Below the pieces are notes generated by a model. It was not told where the DNA came from. It searched no databases and worked only from the letters and a program-made list of their open reading frames with translations. A stretch of DNA of 64,000 bases from Streptomyces antibioticus (GTDB lineage Bacteria > Actinomycetota > Actinomycetes > Streptomycetales > Streptomycetaceae): NCBI RefSeq assembly GCF_002019855.1, contig NZ_CM007717.1:124001-188000 (forward strand), given 5' to 3'. This document shows, piece after piece, positions 1 to 9,247 of the stretch (position 1 is its first letter; the number at the start of each line of letters is the position of its first letter). A program made the position numbers and the translations under genes.

Positions 1-395
1 GCGCCTCAGGCGGGACGGTCGGCCACAGCCGCGCGCAGCAATTGCACGTCCGCCTCTTCCCCGGCGGCTGCCTCAAGCACCGTGTACACCACCTCGGCTC
101 GTCGGGTGGATGTGCGCCTCAGGTCTCGAGTGACAGCCCAGGTCCGTCAGAGGACGACTGGCCGGCGCACCTGAGCCCTGCCCGGGACCTCTCCATCGCC
201 ACAGGTGAGGCGGAACTCCACGCAGTCATCGACCAGGCTCTGCTCCTCACCGACGCTGGAGCGGTGAGCGGCATCCTCGCGGTGCTGGCCCACGCCGAGA
301 CCGCAGCCGCGCGGCGCTGTCGAAGGCGACAGACCTTCGACGGCGCCGCTGCGAGAGCCGCCGCGAGGCCGGGGCCCACTACGGCGTGGGGATGG
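1..395. other. Unassigned left edge
   Basis: No complete gene can be supported here. On the minus strand a frame ending with a stop at about position 6 reads like the C-terminal tail of a helical protein (…AEVVYTVLEAAAGEEADV…), but it is closed by a stop near 145 with no usable start. On the plus strand, roughly 165-310 reads like another helical fragment (…LHAVIDQALLLTDAGAV…) without a convincing start or end. These look like decayed gene pieces or parts of genes cut by the window edge. Confidence 0.3.
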
Positions 396-722
396 TCATC
401 CGGCGGCGTCCCAGGCCGGTTCGTCGCCGGGAGCGGCCCGTTGCTCGTGCTCGGACCGGGCGGCTTCGAGGAGGCGGCGCCAGGACGTGACCAGTGGGCG
501 CCGTCGCAGCAGGGAGCGGCGTTCCCGCTCGGTCATGCCGCCCCAGATCCCGTGCTCGATGCGGTGATCGAGGGCGTGGGCGAGGCATTCGGTGCGCACC
601 GGGCAGCCGGTGCAGATGGCTTTGGCCCGGTTCTGGGCCGCGCCTTCGGCGAACAGCTCCTCCGGATCAGCAGTTCGGCAGAGCGCTCGCGCACCCCAGG
701 TGTCCTGATCGTCCTCGACCAT
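396..722 (-). CDS. WhiB-family Fe-S transcriptional regulator
   Basis: 108-aa WhiB-like protein. Four cysteines (C15, C37, C40, C46) in the C…CxxC…C arrangement would bind a [4Fe-4S] cluster. They are followed by the family turn GIWGG (about residues 58-62) and a basic C-terminal segment (TERERRSLLRRR) expected to contact DNA or the sigma factor. WhiB proteins are actinobacterial redox-responsive regulators acting with the primary sigma factor. I chose the ATG at 722 because a purine-rich GGGGGAGAGG lies upstream and the further N-terminal extension is unlike the family. It stands alone, so its target process cannot be told. Confidence 0.9.
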   Translation of the reverse strand: MVEDDQDTWGARALCRTADPEELFAEGAAQNRAKAICTGCPVRTECLAHALDHRIEHGIWGGMTERERRSLLRRRPLVTSWRRLLEAARSEHEQRAAPGDEPAWDAAG

Positions 723-888
723 CTCGACGCCGTCCTCTCCCCCGGTCCGGCCCGACGCCGGCCTCCCCTGGGCCGACGCAGGGCCGAAACGGTACGGCAC
801 GCGCACGGGAGCAGGGAAGATCGTCGGCTGGTGGCAATCCCTTCGGGTGAAGGGCTCTTGACGGATACGCAGTGCCGCGTGGCGCGGT

Positions 889-1740
889 TCAGCCGGTGGC
901 CGAGCAGCCAGGCATCGCTCGCAGCGTCACCTCGCTCGTCGGTGCGTTGGTCCTTCGCCGGATCGCCGCGAACAGCGCGACGCGGACTTCACCGATCGGG
1001 TAGTCGATCCGGTCGTAGGGGAGTTGGAGGGTGGTGTTGTCCGGGGACTTCAGGCGGACCAGGTCGAGGCTTCCGCCGGGAATCAGGTCGCGGTGCCCAC
1101 GCAGTTCCAGCGGCAGGCCGCGTTCCGGGTCGGTGAGGGCCTCCACCAGCTCGGTCCGGCGCAGGCCGGTGTCGGAGTCGTGGTGGAGCCGGAGGATCCA
1201 ACGGCGACGGTGTGCAGGAGCCCGAGGCGGCGCAGCCGGCCGCTGGGGAGCCAGGGCCCACCGCGCCAGCCGGGCTCCCGTGGGTGAGCGGCGGTCGTTC
1301 GTCCTACCACCGTCGTTCATCGGCGGTCCAGGTGTCGCCGGCCAGCCAACTGGCCTGCCCTCCGGTGCAGTGGATGTGATGGGCGAGGGGTGAGTTGGAT
1401 GCTGATCGGCTGCCCTAGCCGACGGAGCTCGATGCCGCGCTCGGTCCGCGCGTGAATCCGGAGTCCGTTGAGACCGTGGATCAGGTCCTGCCCAGTGTCT
1501 CGGGGCGTGCCGCTGGGCAACAGGCCGGCCAGCATGTGGTCGGGGCTCGCATTGTTCTCCAGATGGAGTCCTGCTCCCTTGGCGGTGGGCTGCACGTACC
1601 GGATACCGAAGGGGACTCGGGCGATTCCGGCCGACCTGGTGAACTGAACGGCGTACCTCCATCCGTCCGGAGTCCGGTACAGGGCGAGGCTGGTCGGCGG
1701 ACCGAGGGGGCGTCACGTCCGCCGTCCACTCGCCGCCCAT
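889..1740 (-). pseudogene. Decayed hypothetical gene with frameshifts
   Basis: A protein-like signal on the minus strand hops between frames. One frame starts at about 1740 (MGGEWTADVTPPR). A second frame across about 1660-1400 reads YRTPDGWRYAVQF… and HMLAGLLPSGTPRDTG…. A third, about 1215-890, reads TELVEALTDPERGLPLEL and ends …EVTLRAMPGCSATG. No single frame contains all the plausible segments, so the gene appears broken by several indels. I do not recognise the family. Confidence 0.4.
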
Positions 1741-1833
1741 GCGGCGCGTGCGGCGTCATCGGGACGTACGCGCCCCCGACCGTCCGGGTAAACGGATGGT
1801 CGGGGGCGAGCATGACGCGACAGGATGCTCCGC

Positions 1834-2406
1834 ATGACGTTGCCCACCCCCGAGCTGCACACCGCTCGCCTGCGACTGCGGCCGTTCGCCGACGCCGACG
1901 CGGCGCCGCTCTACGCACTGCACAGCAGCACCCACGTGCTGCGTTACTGGGACTCCCCGCCGTGGACCGAACCGGCGCGAGCCCAGCGCTTCATCGCGAC
2001 CTGCCGGACGATCCAGGAGGAAGGCACGGGAGCGCGGGTGGCCGTCGACCGTGTCTCCGACGGTGCGTTCATCGGCTGGTGCGGCCTGACCGGATGGAAC
2101 CCGGACTTCCGCAGCGCGTCCCTGGGCTACGTCTTCGACGCCGCCGCGTGGGGTCACGGCTACGCCACGGAGACCGCACACGCCGTCCTGCGGTGGGCGT
2201 TCTACACCTTGGACCTGAACCGCGTCCAGGCCGAGACCGACACCCGCAACTTGGCGTCCGCCCGGGTCCTGGAGAAGCTCGGCTTCGTCCGCGAAGGCAC
2301 CCTCCGCGAGGACTGCGTCGTCAACGGCGACGTATCCGACTCCTGGGTCTTCGGCCTCCTCCGCCGCGAGTGGCACCCGACGAGCATGCCGCCGACCGGT
2401 CGATAG
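1834..2406 (+). CDS. GNAT N-acetyltransferase, RimJ/RimL type
   Basis: 190-aa acetyltransferase of the RimJ/RimL branch of GNAT. It opens with TARLRLRPFADADAAPLY, has the LGYVFDAAAWGHGYATE acetyl-CoA-binding region near residue 100, and the closing NLASARVLEKLGFVREG motif near residues 146-162. It would transfer an acetyl group from acetyl-CoA to an amine of a protein, antibiotic or metabolite; the substrate is unknown. The ATG at 1834 is preferred because an AGGA-like element precedes it; an ATG nine bases upstream is the alternative. Monocistronic. Confidence 0.85.
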   Translation: MTLPTPELHTARLRLRPFADADAAPLYALHSSTHVLRYWDSPPWTEPARAQRFIATCRTIQEEGTGARVAVDRVSDGAFIGWCGLTGWNPDFRSASLGYVFDAAAWGHGYATETAHAVLRWAFYTLDLNRVQAETDTRNLASARVLEKLGFVREGTLREDCVVNGDVSDSWVFGLLRREWHPTSMPPTGR

Positions 2407-2565
2407 GACCAAGACTTGCCCGCTCATGTCGCTTCTCGTGGATACGCCGCCGTCAAGGAGGACGACCACCACAGCCACGGTGGGAGCCCTGTGAAGGGGC
2501 CTCAACTACCTCTCGTGTACTGAAAGGTGGACTCAGACTCCGCATCTGCCAACGTCTGCCCTGCC

Positions 2566-5271
2566 TCAAGCCCGCGCGGAGCGCTGCAATGCCACGGACT
2601 CCTCCAGCGCCGCGGTGAGGTACTTCGCCGACGCCCCGACGCCTCCTTCGGCTACTTGCACCGGGGTGCCGCTGGCGACGACGGTGCCGCCGTCCTCCCC
2701 CGCTCCGGGCCCGAGGTCGATGACGTGGTCGGCTGCGGCGACGACGCGCATGTCCAGTGCGACCATCACGACGGTGTTGCCCGCGTCGACGAGGGTCTGC
2801 AGATGGGTGACGAGACGGTCGGCGTCGGCGCAGTGCAGTCCCGAGGTCGGCTCGTCGAGCACGTAGAGGGTGTCTCCGCGCTGGGCGCGCTGGAGTTCGC
2901 TGGCGAGCTTGACGCGCTGGGCCTCCCCGCCGGAGAGCTCGGTGGCGGGCTGCCCGAGCCGCAGGTAGCCGAGTCCGACGTCGATCAGCGCGGACAGGGA
3001 CCGCATGATCTCTTCCTCGCCGGTGAAGAACGCGTGGGCCTCCTCCACGCTCATCGCGAGGATCTGGGCGATGTTCCGGTCGTGCCAGGTGATCTCCAGG
3101 GTGCTGGCTTTGTAGCGGGTGCCGTGGCAGTCCGGGCACTCGGTGTAGACCGAGGGGAGGAAGAGGAGTTCGACCATGACCGAGCCCTCGCCCTCGCAGG
3201 TCGGGCACCGGCCGCTGGTGACGTTGAAGGAGAACCGGCCGGGCTTGTAGCCGCGGGCGCGTGCCTCGGGTGTCTGCGCGAAGCGGCTGCGGACGTGGTC
3301 GAACAGGCCCGTGTAGGTGGCTACGTTGGAGCGGGGCGTGCGGCCGATGGGCTTCTGGTCGATGCTGACCACGCGGCGTACGCCGGCCAGGTCCCCCTCG
3401 AGTGTGCCCTCGAGTCTGTCGGGGGAATCGGCCAGGAGCAGCTCGTCGTCCTCGGGCGCCTCGTCGATGGGCACGGCCTGCCCCAAGTGCTCGGCGAGCA
3501 GCGCGGGCAGTGCCTGGCTGACCAGACTCGACTTACCCGATCCGGATACGCCGGTCACGGCGGTGAGGGCGCCCATGGGGATCGACACCGAAACGCCCCG
3601 CAGGTTGTTGCGGGTGACGCCGTTGAGCTCGATCCATCCGCGGGGCCGGCGCGGCGCGTGCGGGTCGAGGCCGCTGCCGCCGAAGAGGTACCCGCGGGTC
3701 ACCGATTCCTCGACGTCGGCGAGGCCGTCGGTCGGGCCGCTGTAGAGGATCCGGCCGCCGCGCTCGCCCGCGCCCGGGCCGATGTCGACGAGCCAGTCGG
3801 CATGCCGCATCACATCGACGGAGTGCTCGACGATGAACAGGCTGTTGCCCCGGCGCTTGAGTCCGTCGAGGATCCCGAGCAGCGCGGTCACGTCCTGTGG
3901 GTGGAGGCCCGCCGAGGGCTCGTCGAGCACGTAGACGACGCCGAAGAGATCCGAGGTCAGCTGGGTGGCCAGGCGCAGGCGCTGCAGTTCGCCACCCGAG
4001 AGCGTGGGCGTGGTGCGGTCCAGGGAGAGGTAGCCGAGCCCCAGGTCGATGACGGGGCACAGGCGGTCGAGCAGTTCCGTGCCCAGGCGTGCCGTCGTGG
4101 CCAGCTTCTCGGCCGAGCGGTTCGGGGTGCGGCGTACGTCGGGCGCGGCCGCGTGGGCGGACCCGCCGGCCGCGACGCGCTGCTGGACGGCCTGACGGCG
4201 CGCGTCGGCGTGGAGAGCCCCGCCGCCGGGTGTCACCGTATCGCCGGAGGCGGCACCTGCCTGCCGAGAGGCGTCCGCGACGGCCCCGTCCAGCAGCGAG
4301 GCGAGCTCCCGCAGCGGCAGGCCCGCGAAGTCGGCGATGTCGAGCCCCTCGAAGGTCACGGACAGGGCTTCGGGCTTGAGCCGTTTCCCGTGGCAGGACG
4401 GGCACGGGGCCACGTCGAGGAACTGGGCGACGCGGCGCTTCATCGAGGCGCTCTTGGTGTTGGCGAAGGTGTGGAGCACATAGCGGCGCGCCCCGACGAA
4501 CGCGCCTTGGTAGCTCGGCTCCACGCCCGCCGCGATGGCCGCGCGCGCCTCGGAGAGCGTGAGCCTGGAATGGACGGGGACGGAGGGGGTCTCGTCGGTG
4601 TAGAGGATCCAGTCCCGGTCCTTCTTCGGCAGATCCTTCCAGGGGACGTCGACGTCGTAGCCGAGCGCGACGAGGACGTCGCGCAACTGATGGCCGTGCC
4701 AGGCCGTCGGCCATGAGGCGATCGCGCGCTCGCGAAGGGTGAGGGAGGGGTCCGGCACCATCTTCTGCTCGGTCACCTCGTACACGCGGCCGATGCCGTG
4801 GCACTGCGGGCAGGCTCCCTCGACGGTGTTGGCGGAGAAGTCCTCGGCGTAGAGCATCGGCTGGTCGTCCGGGTAGTCGCCGGCGCGCGAGTAGAGCATG
4901 CGCACCAGGGACGAGAGCGTGGTGAGGCTGCCCACCGAGGAGCGCGCGCTGCGCCCTCCGCGCTGCTGCTGCAGGGCGACGGCGGGAGGCATCCCGGTGA
5001 TCGAGTCGACGTCGGGGACACCGGCCTGGTCGATCAGCCGTCTGGCGTACGGGGCCACCGACTCCAGGTAGCGCCGCTGCGACTCCGCGTAGAGGGTGCC
5101 GAAGGCGAGGGAGGACTTGCCCGACCCCGAGACACCGGTGAAGACCACCGTCGCGTCGCGCGGGACCGTCAGGTCGACTCCCTTGAGATTGTGCTCGCGG
5201 GCGCCCCTCACCCGGACGTCGGCCTGGACGGGCGAGGGCTCCTGGGGAGCGGGCGCTGGTGCGTCGGTCAT
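2566..5271 (-). CDS. UvrA-like excinuclease ABC subunit A paralogue
   Basis: 901-aa double-ABC protein of the UvrA family. The first ATPase has Walker A GVSGSGKSS (about residues 46-54), zinc-type CPQCHG and CPSCHG pairs, signature LSGGELQRLRL, Walker B VYVLDEPSAGLH and switch IVEHSVD. The second has GVSGSGKSS, zinc pairs CPTCEGEG and CPDCHG, signature LSGGEAQRVKL and LYVLDEPTSGLH. A Gly/Ala-rich linker lies between the first zinc module and the first signature. The size and lone position fit accessory UvrA2-like proteins, linked to DNA damage or drug tolerance, better than housekeeping UvrA. Oddity: the second H-loop reads VALDM where VEHDM is expected. ATG start. Confidence 0.9.
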   Translation of the reverse strand: MTDAPAPAPQEPSPVQADVRVRGAREHNLKGVDLTVPRDATVVFTGVSGSGKSSLAFGTLYAESQRRYLESVAPYARRLIDQAGVPDVDSITGMPPAVALQQQRGGRSARSSVGSLTTLSSLVRMLYSRAGDYPDDQPMLYAEDFSANTVEGACPQCHGIGRVYEVTEQKMVPDPSLTLRERAIASWPTAWHGHQLRDVLVALGYDVDVPWKDLPKKDRDWILYTDETPSVPVHSRLTLSEARAAIAAGVEPSYQGAFVGARRYVLHTFANTKSASMKRRVAQFLDVAPCPSCHGKRLKPEALSVTFEGLDIADFAGLPLRELASLLDGAVADASRQAGAASGDTVTPGGGALHADARRQAVQQRVAAGGSAHAAAPDVRRTPNRSAEKLATTARLGTELLDRLCPVIDLGLGYLSLDRTTPTLSGGELQRLRLATQLTSDLFGVVYVLDEPSAGLHPQDVTALLGILDGLKRRGNSLFIVEHSVDVMRHADWLVDIGPGAGERGGRILYSGPTDGLADVEESVTRGYLFGGSGLDPHAPRRPRGWIELNGVTRNNLRGVSVSIPMGALTAVTGVSGSGKSSLVSQALPALLAEHLGQAVPIDEAPEDDELLLADSPDRLEGTLEGDLAGVRRVVSIDQKPIGRTPRSNVATYTGLFDHVRSRFAQTPEARARGYKPGRFSFNVTSGRCPTCEGEGSVMVELLFLPSVYTECPDCHGTRYKASTLEITWHDRNIAQILAMSVEEAHAFFTGEEEIMRSLSALIDVGLGYLRLGQPATELSGGEAQRVKLASELQRAQRGDTLYVLDEPTSGLHCADADRLVTHLQTLVDAGNTVVMVALDMRVVAAADHVIDLGPGAGEDGGTVVASGTPVQVAEGGVGASAKYLTAALEESVALQRSARA

Positions 5272-5315
5272 GTCTCCAAGCTAACAACGCCTGGACCTGC
5301 GCAGACGGAGATGAC

Positions 5316-5402
5316 GTGCTGGTTCGGATGCTTGGCGCGCCATTCGACACGGGAGTGCCCGAGAAGTTCGTCATCGACCCGCACGGCCTCATTCTCGCCT
5401 GA
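5316..5402 (+). pseudogene. C-terminal remnant of a thioredoxin-fold protein
   Basis: A 28-codon frame reads …APFDTGVPEKFVIDPHGLILA and stops. The segment resembles the cis-Pro region of AhpC/TlpA-type redoxins, where VPEKFVIDPHG-like motifs occur. Nothing upstream restores the rest of the domain, because the UvrA-like gene starts on the other strand at 5271. It is followed directly by a strong hairpin, as at the natural 3' end of a gene. Likely the tail of a lost gene. Confidence 0.4.
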
Positions 5403-5413
5403 GGCTCGCCGCT

Positions 5414-5452
5414 CCGGCCCGCAGTCCCCTGTCGGGGAGGGCTGCGGGCCGG
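5414..5452 (+). terminator. Strong hairpin, likely terminator
   Basis: An 11-bp perfect stem (CCGGCCCGCAG at 5414-5424 with CTGCGGGCCGG at 5442-5452) encloses a second TCCCC/GGGGA stem with loop TGTC. It sits 11 bases after the stop of the redoxin remnant. There is no T tract, as is common in Streptomyces. Confidence 0.65.
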
Positions 5453-5570
5453 ACCCTTGCCTTGCCGGCGCATCAGTCGACGAAGGCCCCGGAAGAACCC
5501 TGCGGCGTACGCTGGGACAGGACGCCGTGAGCCTCGGGCGGGTTCGGCACGGAGCAGCCACGAGGAGGGC

Positions 5571-6172
5571 ATGGCGATGGCACAGGACGGCTTGGCGCTA
5601 CCGCGCCTGACGTCCTTCTCCACCCGTCGCGCCCCGCGCGGCGACGAGGTCGACTACTGGCGTCAGGCCAGGCAGGAAGCCTTCATGTCGGTCAGGACGG
5701 ACCCGGTCGGCAGCGCATTCGGCGGCGAGATCAGGCTGGGCCAGTACGCGGATTTCCGTCTGTCCACCAAGCGGGCCCGGCCCGAGGAGGTCCGGCGCTC
5801 CGCCAGCGACATCGCGCAGGGCCGGGAGGACGAGGAGTACCTGTACCTCGTGTTCCAGTTGAGCGGGAACCTTCTCGTCGAACAGACGGGATCTACGACA
5901 GTGCCGTGTCCTTCTCCCTGTCCGCGAAGGAGTACTACGAGCAGGTCGTCCTCGAACTGCCCGCCGACAAGGCGTTCTCACTGGCCGGTATGAGCCGCAG
6001 CAACGACCTGCTCGCCAGGACGTTCGACTGTGGCGGGGCGGTGGGCGCGGTGGCGGCGTTCTTCGTGAACCTCGCGCAGGGCCAGGGCGGGGACCTCCCC
6101 GGCGCGCACCGCCTCGAGCCCCAGGCGACCGCGCTGGCAACCTCGCTCATCGGCCTGGTCGCCCCCGGTCAG
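5571..6172 (+). pseudogene. Broken AraC-type regulator, ligand-binding half only
   Basis: A GAGGAGGG ribosome site precedes MAMAQDGLALPRLTSFSTRR. The protein continues through DVDYWR-like and FQLSGNLLVEQTG segments typical of the AraC-binding-like N-terminal domain of NimR/Fea-type regulators. Near 5890 the reading frame shifts and continues in another frame as YDSAVSFSLSAKEYYEQVVLELP…, reaching …ATSLIGLVAPGQ near 6170. Some residues around the arm strand appear missing at the shift. The C-terminal double helix-turn-helix that binds DNA is absent, so the gene should be non-functional. Confidence 0.7.
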
Positions 6173-6448
6173 TGCGGCCGACCCGCCCAGGGAAGGACGG
6201 CAGGCAGACCTCCTGGGGAGGCGATCCCGTCTTCCGAGGCCAGCACGCCACGGCGACCTGCTGCCGCACTGGGCGCAGGCCCGGTCCGAACACCTCTCAG
6301 CCGGTGGGCAATCCCTCGGGAGCCGGCGGTGGAGCGGTTCTTGAACGTGCCACTCCGCCGCGGTGTCGTCGAGCGCACCCATTCCTGGCGAAGGCGAGGG
6401 TCGGCTGGGCGAAAAGAACCGCAGCCCGCCCACCTGAGCAACGCAACG

Positions 6449-7294
6449 TCAAGCCTGGCCGCACGCGATCAGGGCTGCGTGAGGCAAGACCAGTTCACCG
6501 TCCGGACCGGTGAAGTCGGCGCACAGCAAATCGAATTGGTTTCTGATCTCGGCAATGCCTACCGGGTCTTGGCTCGTCACGATCTGCCCGATCGTTGCCA
6601 CTCCAGCGGCCGGTCCGCTCCACCACTCCTCAGGCGTCGTCCGGTGGTCCCACGTCACCGTCTCGCAGACGACGTGATTCAGGCCCGCCTCACCGAGCAA
6701 CGCAGCCAACCCCTGTTCCGTACGCACAAAGTCGTCTTCGGGAGCAAGAACCGGTAGGTGAGCCGGACGGATGACGCCCGCCGCCTGAACGGCCCTGCCC
6801 AGCAGTGCCTGCCCGGCCGCCGCGGGAACCGTCCAGATGGTGACCGCTATCCGCCCGCCAGGACGTGTCACCCTCCGCAACTCCGTGAGGGCCTGCCGAG
6901 GCCGTCCGACATGGTTGAGGACGAAGTTGCCCACCGTGACATCGAACTCGTCGTCGGCGAGCGGCAACTGCGGCAGCGCGGCAAGCCGCACGTCGGCCTC
7001 CGGAACCGACAGCGCCGCCTGGGCGACCATGCCCGGTTCGGCGTCCACCGCCGTCACCTTCGCTCCCCGCCCACACGCAAGAGCAGCGACGGTGCCCGTG
7101 CCCGTCCCCACATCGAGGACCCTCACACCCTCCCCCACCCCAGCAACGTCAAGGAGCCCAGGCGCCGTATATGCGCAAAGCTTGGCAAAGCTCGCAGCGT
7201 AGGCATCGGCCTGCCCCGCCCACGCCCGCCGCTCGGACTCATCAAACGCCGTCTCCACCACTCGCCCTCTTCCCGGAACGGCCTCTGTCACCAC
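6449..7294 (-). CDS. Class I SAM-dependent methyltransferase
   Basis: 281-aa methyltransferase. Motif I is VLDVGTGTGTVAA (about residues 59-71), followed by an acidic VTAVDAEPGM strand end, ALPQLPLADDEFDVTVG (motif post-II) and LRRVTRPGGRIAVTIW (motif III region). The fold is that of the UbiE/Methyltransf_11 group; the acceptor cannot be named. GTG start. The gene stands alone, convergent with the broken AraC-type gene. Confidence 0.88.
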   Translation of the reverse strand: MVTEAVPGRGRVVETAFDESERRAWAGQADAYAASFAKLCAYTAPGLLDVAGVGEGVRVLDVGTGTGTVAALACGRGAKVTAVDAEPGMVAQAALSVPEADVRLAALPQLPLADDEFDVTVGNFVLNHVGRPRQALTELRRVTRPGGRIAVTIWTVPAAAGQALLGRAVQAAGVIRPAHLPVLAPEDDFVRTEQGLAALLGEAGLNHVVCETVTWDHRTTPEEWWSGPAAGVATIGQIVTSQDPVGIAEIRNQFDLLCADFTGPDGELVLPHAALIACGQA

Positions 7295-7570
7295 AACGAT
7301 CCTGCATGGCGGACGCTAACCCATGACTGATCAACAGCGACTGGAGATCACCCATGGGCACTCGATGCCAGCGGTTCGCATCCGCGTGCGCGGACACTTC
7401 GTGTCCTGCAAAGTCAGTGGGCGGCGGCAATTGATTTGCCCATACGGTCGCGGCGCGTCGAAGTCTCCGTGCCCTTGATCATCACGATGTCTCGGAGAGA
7501 CATCGATGGCCGGATGACCTGAGCCGGAAACCGGAACGAGCCCGTCTGCCTGAAGGCTCTCCGACGCACG

Positions 7571-8077
7571 TCACGGGCACGTGCCCGGGCGATCTTCGAT
7601 GGCACGGGCTATGAGGTCGTGGATCATGAACTGTCCGGGTCCGCAGTTCTCCTTGAGGCGGGCGAGAGTGTCGGGGCCGAACCAGTCGTAGGCGGAGTGC
7701 TTGGACCATTCCAGTTCGGGGTGGTCCAGGTCGCCGTCGACCTCGACGAGGTAGTCGGCCTCGTGACGCAGGCCGCCGCCGTCGTTCCCCGTCCAGGTCG
7801 TGGTGCCGAGGAACCGCCGCACGTGGGTCAGGCGCCAGCCGGTCTCCTCCTCGACTTCACGTGCGAGAGCGTCCAGGAGCGTTTCCCCCTCCTCGACATG
7901 ACCGCCCACGATGTCCCAGGCTCCGGGAAACAGACGACGGTCCCCGCTGCGCTTCTGGGCGAAGGCATAGCCCTCCCGATTGAGGATGACGGCGCCGACG
8001 GTCCAGACCTCATCCGTGCCGGGGCTGGGCACCTCGACATCGTGGTTGACGGTGAACGACTGTTTGCGAGTGGGCAT
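7571..8077 (-). CDS. NUDIX hydrolase
   Basis: 168-aa NUDIX protein. The NUDIX box is readable as GGHVEEGETLLDALAREVEEETGW (Gx5Ex7REUxEExGU), binding the divalent metal that activates hydrolysis of a nucleoside-diphosphate-linked substrate. It begins with MPTRKQSFTVNHDVEVP. ATG at 8077 is chosen over the longer frame because upstream residues lack family character. Substrate unknown; no neighbouring gene gives a clue. The interval 7295-7570 next to it holds nothing I recognise. Confidence 0.88.
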   Translation of the reverse strand: MPTRKQSFTVNHDVEVPSPGTDEVWTVGAVILNREGYAFAQKRSGDRRLFPGAWDIVGGHVEEGETLLDALAREVEEETGWRLTHVRRFLGTTTWTGNDGGGLRHEADYLVEVDGDLDHPELEWSKHSAYDWFGPDTLARLKENCGPGQFMIHDLIARAIEDRPGTCP

Positions 8078-8229
8078 GACCGATAGCGTAGAGCTGGCCC
8101 TTCCGCAGCTTGCCGGGTCCGTCGTGGTCGGTGACAGCGAGCAGCCGTCGGGGACCGGGCTGTCTGCGCCGTGGACCGCAGCCGCCGTGATACACCGCAT
8201 CACCCGACCCACGAACCAGGAACCGCACC

Positions 8230-8958
8230 ATGAGTTGGGACAACCACCGCGTCGTCATCACGGCCGCCGGCCGGGACTTCGGGCGAACCCTGGCCATCCG
8301 CCTCGCGGACCTCGGCGCCAAGGTCTTCCTCTCGGCACGCCACCTCGCCGCCGCCCGACGGGTCCGCGACGAGATCCGCGCCCGCGGCCATCAGCGGGTG
8401 CACGCCTTCGCCTGCGACCTGACGGACCCCGCCTCCATCCGAGACTTCGCTTCCGGCGTCGCGGAACACACAGACCGCGTCGACGTACTCGTAAACAACG
8501 GCTCTCGCTACCTCACCGGGCCGGACCTGCTGTCCGCGACCGACGCCGACGTCGTCGACACCATCGCCTCCGGCGCCACCGGCACGGTCCTGACCACGAA
8601 GAGCTTCCTTCCCCTCCTGCTCAACTCGGATAAACCCGATGTCGTGACCATGGTCTCCGCATGCGGAACACCCGGCCACCAACGGTCGGACGCGCACGAC
8701 GCCTTCTACGCGGCCAAGAGCGCGCAGGCGGGGTTCACCGAAATCCTCTCCAGGCGCCTGCGCCCTCAAGGAGTCCGGGTGATTTCGCTCTACCCGCCCG
8801 ACTTCGACAATCCCGACCCGCTCTCCGAGGAGTGGGCGACGACTTCACGCCAAGCCGAGGACGCCCTCACCGCGCAGTCCCTTGTCGAGTGCATCCTCTT
8901 CGCCGTTGCCCAGCCTCGCGACTGCTTCATCAAGGCGTTTCACTTCGAGCAGGTCTGA
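8230..8958 (+). CDS. SDR-family oxidoreductase
   Basis: 242-aa short-chain dehydrogenase/reductase. The N-terminal nucleotide-binding region reads VVITAAGRDFGRTLAIRLA, a variant of TGxxxGxG with A replacing the first Gly. NNGSRY replaces the usual NNAG. Catalytic-type residues are seen as Ser in MVSACGT and Tyr/Lys in FYAAKSAQ (YxxxK). Cofactor preference and substrate cannot be predicted. ATG start with the dipurine-rich GGAACC upstream. Confidence 0.85.
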   Translation: MSWDNHRVVITAAGRDFGRTLAIRLADLGAKVFLSARHLAAARRVRDEIRARGHQRVHAFACDLTDPASIRDFASGVAEHTDRVDVLVNNGSRYLTGPDLLSATDADVVDTIASGATGTVLTTKSFLPLLLNSDKPDVVTMVSACGTPGHQRSDAHDAFYAAKSAQAGFTEILSRRLRPQGVRVISLYPPDFDNPDPLSEEWATTSRQAEDALTAQSLVECILFAVAQPRDCFIKAFHFEQV

Positions 8959-9176
8959 GCTGTGCAGTCGCGCGTCGCCGTACGGCGGCTGACGCCAGAG
9001 CGCCGTGGGCGGTGCGCCGCCGTGGCGTGTCGGCTGGACGGCCCCGGAAGGTCGTGTCTTGGCTCCTCCTGTTCCAGCAGGAGCGATGCGGCGGCCTGCG
9101 TCCTGCTGAATCCGGCACCGGTGAATAGAGCACAGACGGCCTCGTGGCTCACTCCGTCGGGATCGGTGACAACTAG

Positions 9177-9199
9177 GGGCTGTCCGATGGGTCGTGTGA
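9177..9199 (+). repeat. Left terminal inverted repeat of the IS
   Basis: Begins GGGCTGTCCGATGGG directly after CTAG (9173-9176). It pairs with the right end with two mismatches over 23 bases. Confidence 0.8.
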
Positions 9200-9247
9200 C
9201 GCTCCTGCTGGGAACTCGTTCCGTGGGACATGGGGCGGGGAGATCTT

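Noticed and set aside
7414..7605. Small minus-strand frame before the NUDIX gene
   Set aside because: Basic, shadow-like, no ribosome site, and it overlaps the NUDIX 3' end.
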